Part shown: positions 35,687-42,222 of the stretch, piece after piece
Layout of the letters: each line of letters begins with the position of its first letter
How positions within the stretch are numbered: position 1 is the first letter of the stretch
Notes under the pieces: generated by a model
Database searches by the model: none
Told to the model about the DNA's origin: nothing
Seen by the model: the letters and a program-made list of their open reading frames with translations, nothing else
Translations under genes and position numbers: made by a program
From: an uncultured Acidimicrobiales bacterium
GTDB lineage: Bacteria; Actinomycetota; Acidimicrobiia; Acidimicrobiales; SZUA-35
Length of the DNA stretch: 64,000 nt
Direction: 5' to 3'
Assembly (NCBI GenBank): GCA_937922785.1
Contig: CALAJQ010000002.1
Location: 1-64,000 of the forward strand

Positions 35687-37216
35687 ATGGCACCGCTGGC
35701 GACTGGAGCGCATACTGAAACGAATACCGAAGCTTGGATGCTGGCGGTTGAATCACGTGATGCTCGTTTCGACGGGTGGGTCACAGTGGGTGTGTCTTCA
35801 ACCGGTATCTACTGTCGGCCCTCTTGCCCAACGCCAGTAAGGCCCAAGCGATCGAATATGAAGTTCTTCGCTACACCCGCTGGGGCTCAACAAGCAGGTT
35901 TTCGGGCCTGTAAGCGGTGTGCCCCTGACGCAGTGCCAGGGTCTCCGGAGTGGAATCGACGTGACGACCTGGTGGCCCGAGCCATCAGAGCAATTGACGA
36001 TGGTGAACTAGATCGTGGGGGAGTGGTTGGGGTTGCCGCCGGGCTTGGCGTTAGCTCGCGTCATCTTCACCGAGTGCTGCTTGATGAGGTGGGTGCCGGG
36101 CCGTTGGCTTTAGCCCGTTCTCGACGAGCACGAGCGGCTAGAACTTTGATCGAGACAACTTCCATCGCATTTAGCGAGGTCGCCTTTGCTGCCGGCTTCG
36201 AGAGTATTCGCCAGTTCAACGACACGGTTCGTGAAGTGTTCGCGGTCACTCCTACTGAACTCCGGGCCAAGGCCAACAAATCGGCCAAAGGTTCAAAGGG
36301 AATCTTGGGCTCTGAACCGGGTTGGATTGAGCTACGGCTGAGTTACAGACCGCCAATTGATATGGAGCAGCTATGGGGCTGGATCGGAGCTCATGCCATC
36401 GGTGGGGTTGAAGAGGTCACCGACAACGGCGTGTTTCGACGCTCGATGCGGCTAGCAAACGGTCCCGCCATCGTCGAGCTGCAGCCGGCTGATGCGGACG
36501 CCGATTACATTAAGGCTCGCTTTCGGCTTGAATCACTGAGTGATCTTCAGCAGGCGATCCAACGCAGTCGGGCAATCCTCGATCTTGACGCCGACCCAAC
36601 CCTTATTGGGGAAACTTTGACCGCAGCAGATCCAGTGTTCGGCCCTCTAGTGGCTGAGAGTCCTGGGCTGCGTTCTCCAACTGATGTCTCTGGACTTGAT
36701 GCCGGGGTGCGGGCAATAATCCACCAGCAAGTCTCGGTGCAAAGTGCCCGGGCCGTTGGTTCCAGACTGTTTCAAACCCATGGCGATGAACTCGAACACC
36801 CTGTCGGCGGTGTGCGATTCCTAACGCCAACCGCTGAGACCTGGGCCAGTCTTGACCCCCTCACATTAGGTATGCCCAAAAGCAGAGCCGAGACCTTGGT
36901 TCGGTTTGCCGAAGCGGTCGCCGACGGAACGGTTGACCTGGGCCCCTCGGCCAACCGGGCAGCGGCGCATGATGCGCTTGGGGCCATCAAGGGCATCGGG
37001 CCGTGGACCCAAACAATCATTGCGCTGCGTGGAATGCGTGATCCCGACGTGTTTAGCGCTGGCGATTTGGCTCTGCGCCGGGTTGCTGGGTCACTTGGTC
37101 TCCCCGAAGAGGCCAACGCCCTGGACGAACACGCTGAACGGTGGGCCCCCTGGCGCTCATATGCAATGCATCAACTATGGAACAAATACTTCGAATGGCA
37201 GGAGCTGAACAAATGA
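35687..37216 (+). CDS. Ada/AlkA fusion: alkylation-response regulator and 3-methyladenine glycosylase
   Basis: A 509-residue three-part protein. The Ada N-terminal zinc domain supplies Cys in GIYCRPSCPTP and RACKRCAP, the site that accepts methyl phosphotriesters and switches the regulator on. An AraC-type helix-turn-helix follows (LGVSSRHLHRVL, FAAGFESIRQF). The C-terminal AlkA glycosylase has GIGPWTQTIIALRG (HhH-GPD) and the catalytic Asp region DVFSAGDLALRR. It senses and repairs alkylated DNA. The ATG at 35687 is chosen; 35738 is also possible. ogt overlaps its stop by 4 bp. Confidence 0.9.
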   Translation: MAPLATGAHTETNTEAWMLAVESRDARFDGWVTVGVSSTGIYCRPSCPTPVRPKRSNMKFFATPAGAQQAGFRACKRCAPDAVPGSPEWNRRDDLVARAIRAIDDGELDRGGVVGVAAGLGVSSRHLHRVLLDEVGAGPLALARSRRARAARTLIETTSIAFSEVAFAAGFESIRQFNDTVREVFAVTPTELRAKANKSAKGSKGILGSEPGWIELRLSYRPPIDMEQLWGWIGAHAIGGVEEVTDNGVFRRSMRLANGPAIVELQPADADADYIKARFRLESLSDLQQAIQRSRAILDLDADPTLIGETLTAADPVFGPLVAESPGLRSPTDVSGLDAGVRAIIHQQVSVQSARAVGSRLFQTHGDELEHPVGGVRFLTPTAETWASLDPLTLGMPKSRAETLVRFAEAVADGTVDLGPSANRAAAHDALGAIKGIGPWTQTIIALRGMRDPDVFSAGDLALRRVAGSLGLPEEANALDEHAERWAPWRSYAMHQLWNKYFEWQELNK

Positions 37217-37725
37217 CAAACAAGACTTCCAACCAAGGTGCCAAGCTGGTGTCCCAAACTTATGAATCTCCTTTAGGTGATCTGTTGATCGTGGCCAGCG
37301 AAGTTGGACTGAGGGCCATCTTGTGGCCCTTGGAAACCGAGCACACAAGAATCAAGTTGGACGACTACACCGAAGGCGCCAACGCAGTGATCACCCAAGC
37401 CAGGGTTGAACTTGATGAGTACTTCGCCGGAACGCGAAGAGACTTTGATGTGCCAATCGATCCTGTAGGCACCGAATTCCAAAAAGACGTGTGGCGCTCA
37501 CTTCGAAAAATTGGTTATGCAAAAACATCGTCCTACGGTGAACAGGCAAACGGGATGGGCAAGCCCAAAGCAGTCCGGGCGGTTGCGTCAGCTAACGGCA
37601 AAAATCCGATCTCAATAGTTGTGCCGTGCCACAGAGTCATAGGCTCAAACGGATCGCTCACCGGCTTCGCCGGCGGCCTCGACTCAAAACGCTGGCTACT
37701 AAATCACGAGCTCACCCACGCCTAA
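37213..37725 (+). CDS. ogt: Methylated-DNA-protein cysteine methyltransferase
   Basis: A 170-residue protein with the active-site VVPCHRVIGSNG and GFAGGLDSKRWLL, and upstream the helix-turn-helix arginine finger in KAVRAVASANGKNP. It removes O6-methyl from guanine by transferring the methyl to its own Cys. Its ATG lies within the Ada-AlkA stop (4-bp overlap), so the pair makes an alkylation-repair operon likely autoregulated by Ada. The stop precedes the convergent selenoprotein gene. Confidence 0.94.
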   Translation: MTNKTSNQGAKLVSQTYESPLGDLLIVASEVGLRAILWPLETEHTRIKLDDYTEGANAVITQARVELDEYFAGTRRDFDVPIDPVGTEFQKDVWRSLRKIGYAKTSSYGEQANGMGKPKAVRAVASANGKNPISIVVPCHRVIGSNGSLTGFAGGLDSKRWLLNHELTHA

Positions 37726-37791
37726 TTGGGGGTCAAGTCTCAAAAGTAGCTAGGTGTCGCCATCTGTGGATAACTGTCTAGCTTGCTTCAG

Positions 37792-38097
37792 CTAGTGGCG
37801 ACAGCTTGGCTTGTGCTCGTGATGAGCTAAGGCAACTAGCTTGACCCCAAACAGCAGGTTCTTGCGGGTCACTAGTTCGACCTTCTCGGCGTAGCTGATT
37901 AGAGCCGGCGCAATCAAGACGGTTAGATCGTCCTCTTTGTGACGACGATAGCTGGAGGTGTTTTTGCCCTTGAGGTAGGTGTCGACCGACACCTCTTCGG
38001 TAGCGCCTCAGGCCGTCGGACTGATGAAGTCGATGGCGGCTGTGCCGCCCTTGCTGGCTATAGCTTGCTTGGCCGATTCAGAAATTACGAGCTCCAT
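37792..38097 (-). CDS. Candidate selenoprotein, CC/Se-motif family, in-frame TGA as Sec
   Basis: A 101-residue frame starting at ATG 38097 and broken by one TGA (38010-38008). Upstream of the TGA it encodes MELVISESAKQAIASKGG and then AAIDFISPTA. Downstream, in the same frame, it continues GATEEVSVDTYLKG and DDLTVLIAPALISYAEKVE to a stop at 37792. An N-terminal VISESA...KGG, Sec or Cys after a central strand, then strand-rich sequence is the layout I know for the small HesB-like CC/Se-motif (seleno)protein family. A SECIS-like hairpin begins 14 bases after the TGA (separate entry). The alternative is a nonsense-mutated gene. Partner function unknown. It converges on ogt and diverges from rmuC. 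Confidence 0.75.
37978..37993 (-). promoter_or_regulatory. Putative bacterial SECIS element
   Basis: On the minus strand GGTGTC-GGTC-GACACC is a perfect 6-bp stem with a tetraloop GGUC. Counting from the base after TGA, the loop Gs are at positions 21-22. In E. coli fdhF the loop (AGGUCU) has its Gs at about 19-20. SelB recognises the GGU loop on such a stem. Both shape and distance fit. Confidence 0.7.
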
Positions 38098-38213
38098 AAC
38101 AACACAGTAACCGTCGGCTCTGCCCGCCTATTCCAAACGCTGCGTGCACCTGGTAAGCGCACCATACAAGGGGTTTTTCGATGCTGTCGTAGGTCATCTT
38201 TAATGTTGTAAAT

Positions 38214-39224
38214 ATGACTATTTCAGTGATTGCTCTCGTTCTGGGCCTCATAATCGGACTGCTGGCAGGAGTTCTCCTTGCTCGGCGGCCGACACAGTCC
38301 CAACCGGACATCTCGGGCGATCTCGCCCGCACCACCGATGTGATGACCGATGGCTTGCACCATGTGTTTGATCAGCTCCAGGCCATGGGGCAACAGTGGG
38401 CTGCCGCTGATGGTCGCCTCAGCAGCGATCTGCGCCACACGATGACAGCCACCCAGCAACTGGCTCAGACCACTGATTCGTTACGCAACGCCCTAGCATC
38501 TCCAAAGTCGAGAGGGCAATGGGGCGAGCGCATGGCCGATGATGTCCTTCGCGTCGCGGGATTTATTGAGGGAATCAACTACGAGCGTGAGACCACGCTT
38601 AGCAGCGGAGGTCGTCCGGACTTCACGTTTCATCTTCCTCAGAATCGCTGTGTCCACATGGATGTGAAGTTTCCAGTAGACAACTATCTTCGCTGGCTCG
38701 AATCCGATGAACTAAGTCAACCCAACTTCGAGAAGGCCTTTATTCGAGATGTGCGCATGCGCGTAACCGAGCTGGGCGACCGGGGCTACATCGACCCGGG
38801 CACAACGGTTGACTACCTGCTGCTGTTCATTCCTAACGAGTCTGTGTATGGCTTTGTTCATGAACACGATCCCGACTTTGTCGATTTTGCGTTGGCACGC
38901 AAGGTGGTTCCGGTTTCGCCTACCTCGCTGTTCGCAGTTCTGGCGGTTATCCGCGCGGCGGTAGACAACTACCAGTTGTCCACAGCCGGTGACGCTGTTC
39001 TGGCCTCAGTCGGCGGACTCCGGGCCGAGTGGGCCAAAGTGGTCGGCGCAGTGCAAAAGATGGACCGGGCACTAACAACCGCTCGCGTCGCAATGGACGA
39101 TTTGTCAGGCCCCCGTACTCGGCAGTTTGAGCGTCAGCTGACCAAGCTGGAAGAACTTGGCGTCCCCGAAGATGATGCTGCGGTCAGCAGCCAAGGCTCC
39201 ACAGAGCTGCGCCGAGTTATCTAG
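38214..39224 (+). CDS. rmuC: DNA recombination protein RmuC
   Basis: A 336-residue protein. An N-terminal membrane helix (IALVLGLIIGLLAGVLL) precedes a coiled-coil stretch (about 35-100), then the RmuC nuclease-like domain: RGQWGERMADDVL, GGRPDFTFHLP, HMDVKFPVDNYLRW, YLLLFIPNESVYG and VVPVSPTSLFAVL. RmuC proteins limit inversions/recombination at repeats. The PD-(D/E)xK-like residues PDF...DVK are visible. Length is short for the family (E. coli about 475). Confidence 0.92.
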   Translation: MTISVIALVLGLIIGLLAGVLLARRPTQSQPDISGDLARTTDVMTDGLHHVFDQLQAMGQQWAAADGRLSSDLRHTMTATQQLAQTTDSLRNALASPKSRGQWGERMADDVLRVAGFIEGINYERETTLSSGGRPDFTFHLPQNRCVHMDVKFPVDNYLRWLESDELSQPNFEKAFIRDVRMRVTELGDRGYIDPGTTVDYLLLFIPNESVYGFVHEHDPDFVDFALARKVVPVSPTSLFAVLAVIRAAVDNYQLSTAGDAVLASVGGLRAEWAKVVGAVQKMDRALTTARVAMDDLSGPRTRQFERQLTKLEELGVPEDDAAVSSQGSTELRRVI

Positions 39225-39262
39225 GTTCCAGCTCCAGATTAATCCCGCACTAGATTAGGTCG

Positions 39263-40225
39263 GTGCGCGAACGTCCTGAGTGGGTAGATGAAGTTGACGA
39301 GATGGTCGAAGGGTGTCGTCGGGCTCTCGGCGTGCTTCCCTATGATCCGACACCTGGCGGCCTTTACAGCTGTTCGGACCTCTACGCCGGTTTGGAAAAC
39401 GGTTTCGAAGCCACAGTTGATCAACAGATCTACCGCAGGGCTCAGATATCGGGCGGACCGCCGGTGGCTCCTGTTGAGGCCCTGGTGCAGAGAACCCACG
39501 ACCATGGCATCACGATGGCCCTTAACCAGTTCCGCCACTCGAAGGCTCTCGTTGGAGTTATGGGCGGCCACGCAATGGCCCGAGGCAGCGACGGCTATAA
39601 CCAAGTCGTTCAACTGGGCCGAGCTATCGCCAAATCTGGCCGTGTGGTAGTCACCGGTGGAGGCCCCGGGGCAATGGAGGCTGCGAATCTTGGCGCTGCA
39701 ACTTCAAACCTTAAAGAGGCCCAGGTCGAGGCGATGGTTGCCGAATTGGCCGAGGTGCCCACCTTCTCCGACGATCCAACCCGCTTCATCGAACTAGCGG
39801 TTAACCAGGCCCAAGCGCTGGTTGACCCGGTCGAGAATCTCTCAGTTCCAACCTGGTTCTACGGTCACGAGCCATCAAACCCCTACGCAACAGACATTGC
39901 CAAGTACTTCTCCAACTCGGTTCGAGAAGATGGGCTACTGGCTATAGCAACCGCCGGCATCGTTTTTGTGCAAGGTGGTCCTGGAACGATCCAGGAAGTG
40001 TTCCAAGACGCAGCACAAAACGCCTACCGGACCTATGGCGACCCGGCTCCGATGGTTTTCCTGGAGCCACCTTCGGGGCCTCCGTTCTGGGCCGATTCGG
40101 GAGTCATGGACGTTCTTGACCGGACCTTCCTTAACCACCACGGAGATCGTCGGCCGGGCTGGGAACTTCTGACTCGAGCCACCGACCTGAAAGAAACCAT
40201 GGCCGGCCTGGCCAAGACCAGTTAG
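39263..40225 (+). CDS. LOG/TIGR00730-like Rossmann nucleotide-binding protein
   Basis: A 320-residue protein from GTG 39263. It has VGVMGGHAMARG, VVVTGGGPGAMEAANLG (LOG family PGGxGTxxE counterpart) and VQGGPGTIQEVFQDA, where the Gly-Gly-x-Gly-Thr and Glu bind nucleotide. LOG proteins hydrolyse nucleoside 5'-monophosphates; longer relatives such as PpnN are nucleosidases. The additional N-terminal ~85 residues (DLYAGLENGFEATV) are not recognised. Function is likely purine nucleotide turnover, inferred. Confidence 0.75.
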   Translation: MRERPEWVDEVDEMVEGCRRALGVLPYDPTPGGLYSCSDLYAGLENGFEATVDQQIYRRAQISGGPPVAPVEALVQRTHDHGITMALNQFRHSKALVGVMGGHAMARGSDGYNQVVQLGRAIAKSGRVVVTGGGPGAMEAANLGAATSNLKEAQVEAMVAELAEVPTFSDDPTRFIELAVNQAQALVDPVENLSVPTWFYGHEPSNPYATDIAKYFSNSVREDGLLAIATAGIVFVQGGPGTIQEVFQDAAQNAYRTYGDPAPMVFLEPPSGPPFWADSGVMDVLDRTFLNHHGDRRPGWELLTRATDLKETMAGLAKTS

Positions 40226-40255
40226 AGCCTGGCCAAGCCAGCTAGCTAACGCAGG

Positions 40256-41014
40256 CTAGTTATTGTTCAAGAACTCAACAACTGCGCCGAGGGCCGCTTC
40301 AGCCGCTGAGCGAGGGCCTAACAGGTGGCCCCCTGACTCCATCGCAAACATCTGTCCGTGAGCTCCGGCCGCAGCGTACAGGGCCTCTCCGTTTGAGAAT
40401 GAGACCACGTCATCGTCCTTCGCATGAATAACGAGGTGAGGCCGGTCCAGTTCGGCTGCAGCGGTTAGGACATCATGGTTCTCAAGGTCTTCGAGAAATT
40501 GGCTTTGGAGATAGAACGACCGGCCACCAATTCGAACCTCAGCCCGCCCTTCTGATTTCAGCTCGTCGATCTGGCCAGCAAAAAGATGTGTGACGTGGGT
40601 GGCATCGCTGGGAGCGCCAACTGTCACCACCGAACGAACCGTCTTTAGTTTTGCCGCCGCCAGAACGACAGCAGCGCCGCCGAGGCTGTGGCCTAACACT
40701 CCGCAGGGTCCATACCCCATCTCAATCAAAGTGGTTGCTGCCCTGATTACGTCGCTCACATTGCCACTAAGCGTTTTGGTTTCGAAGTCGCCGCCGCTTT
40801 CGCCCCGTCCTGTGAAGTCGAATCGCATGGTTGCGTAACCGGCCTCGGCCAACCCGTCACCGAGACGAGTCATCGTGTGGATGTCCTTCGAGCAGGTGAA
40901 GCAGTGAGCCATCAACACCGACCCTCTCGCCTTGCCTTCAGGGAGATGTAGCTTGCCGGCAAGCTTGTGACCTTGGCTTCCAACGAATTCGACATCTTGC
41001 TGAACGGGCTTCAT
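40256..41014 (-). CDS. Alpha/beta hydrolase of the hydrolase-OsmC type, without OsmC
   Basis: A 252-residue hydrolase from ATG 41014. AHCFTCSKD, FDFTGRGESGGDF and NVSDVIRAA match the hydrolase half of bifunctional alpha/beta-hydrolase/OsmC proteins. Catalytic residues: Ser in GHSLGGAAV, Asp in AKDDDVV, His in GGHLLG. The OsmC peroxidase half is missing: the protein ends just after the hydrolase and the next gene is unrelated. It diverges from the MBL gene, 27 bp apart. Confidence 0.8.
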   Translation of the reverse strand: MKPVQQDVEFVGSQGHKLAGKLHLPEGKARGSVLMAHCFTCSKDIHTMTRLGDGLAEAGYATMRFDFTGRGESGGDFETKTLSGNVSDVIRAATTLIEMGYGPCGVLGHSLGGAAVVLAAAKLKTVRSVVTVGAPSDATHVTHLFAGQIDELKSEGRAEVRIGGRSFYLQSQFLEDLENHDVLTAAAELDRPHLVIHAKDDDVVSFSNGEALYAAAGAHGQMFAMESGGHLLGPRSAAEAALGAVVEFLNNN

Positions 41015-41041
41015 GGACCCCAGTATGGCTAATGTCTGGCC

Positions 41042-42025
41042 ATGGGCATTACCCACAACCGAGACTTCACCCCGACCTATCACAAGATGGAAGAGCTTTC
41101 GCCGCTCGTCCGGCGGGTTGTCGCAGAAAATCCGAATCCATTTACCTTCACGGGAACCGGCACGTATGTGATCGGCAGAGGCGAGGTGGCGGTGATCGAT
41201 CCGGGTCCGGCCCTTGCTGCCCACCTAGGTGAAATTGTGTCTGGGCTGGACGACGGCGAGGTCGTAACCAAGATTTTGGTTACTCACACTCACACCGATC
41301 ACACTGCCGGGGTTAACGATCTGGTGGCTCGAACAGGAGCAACCACCTACGGCTTTGGACCTCACGGTGACGTGCCCGATGAGGATCCGCTGGAGAAGGT
41401 GACATTCGATGAGTACTTCACTGCCGAGGAATCGGCAGAGTTCAAGAAGGCCTGGGATGAAACCCCTCCCGAGTTAAGAAGCGAAGGGGCCGATCAGGAC
41501 TTCTTGCCGGACGTCGCCGTTGGCGACGGCGACACAATTTCCGGCGACGGCTGGACCGTTGAAGTGGTTCACACGCCGGGCCACACTTCCAACCACGTGT
41601 GCTTTGCTCTTGTCGAAGAGGGTCTGCTGTTCACTGGTGACCATGTGATGGGTTGGGCAACTTCGGTGATCTCTCCACCCGATGGTGATCTGTTTGACTA
41701 CATGAACAGTCTTGAGAAACTGCTGGACCGAAGCGACGTTCGTTATTGGCCCACCCACGGGCCGGCCATTGACAACCCGCACGACTATGTACGCAGCTTC
41801 ATCGAACATCGCAGAAACCGTGAGGCCCAGATAGTTACTGCTCTTAATGCCGGTCCAAGTGACATCAAGTCGATCGTTCCTGACATGTACGCGGCCGTTG
41901 ACAAACGACTTTGGCGGGCCGCCGCAAACTCGGTTTACAGCCATCTGCTTTCGTTGCATCGCGAAGGAAAAGTGTCAGTTAGCGGGGGTACTCCGAACCT
42001 AATTGCAACATGGCAATTGGAATAA
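41042..42025 (+). CDS. MBL-fold metallohydrolase (LACTB2-like)
   Basis: A 327-residue protein. The dizinc motif THTHTDHTAG (HxHxDH), HTPGHTSNH, GDHVMGW and WPTHGPAI (final His) are intact. The C-terminal winged-helix (SVYSHLLSLHREGKV) is typical of LACTB2/RNase-like members. It may hydrolyse thioesters, RNA or lactones; context does not decide. Its stop precedes a repeat-rich spacer before valS. Confidence 0.85.
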   Translation: MGITHNRDFTPTYHKMEELSPLVRRVVAENPNPFTFTGTGTYVIGRGEVAVIDPGPALAAHLGEIVSGLDDGEVVTKILVTHTHTDHTAGVNDLVARTGATTYGFGPHGDVPDEDPLEKVTFDEYFTAEESAEFKKAWDETPPELRSEGADQDFLPDVAVGDGDTISGDGWTVEVVHTPGHTSNHVCFALVEEGLLFTGDHVMGWATSVISPPDGDLFDYMNSLEKLLDRSDVRYWPTHGPAIDNPHDYVRSFIEHRRNREAQIVTALNAGPSDIKSIVPDMYAAVDKRLWRAAANSVYSHLLSLHREGKVSVSGGTPNLIATWQLE

Positions 42026-42151
42026 AAAAGTTCTTCCCAAATAGTTCGCCGTAAGGGTTGACGGTGCCCCTGTTAGCACGCGAGAGTCGGTGACCGGCCC
42101 ACCCTTTCGAATCTGATTCTGTCGAGGATGAAGTCGTTAAAGGTCGGCACC

Positions 42152-42222
42152 GAGAGGTCCCGTTCGGCACCGCATGGCGCTTGCTACCGCAGTTCTATGT
42201 TGGAAAACGGACGGGGCCTCTC
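42152..42222. repeat. Inverted repeat spanning the valS stop
   Basis: GAGAGGTCCCGT (42152-42163) pairs with ACGGGGCCTCTC (42211-42222) over 12 bp with one G-T pair and a 47-base loop. It overlaps the valS TGA (42221-42223). TTCGGCAC-type octamers repeat at 42164, 42144 and 42233. No T-run follows. It may act as a transcript end or as a small structured RNA. The rest of 42026-42150 shows nothing I recognise. Confidence 0.45.

Noticed and set aside
37765-37773. TGTGGATAA, a perfect DnaA-box match; another at 58296-58304
   Set aside because: Two isolated 9-mers in 64 kb are near chance expectation, are 20 kb apart, and lack AT-rich DNA or dnaA/dnaN neighbours. Not an origin.
37939-38211. Open frame on the plus strand antisense to the candidate selenoprotein
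   Set aside because: No recognisable protein features. It is the complement of the better-supported minus-strand gene with its SECIS-like hairpin.
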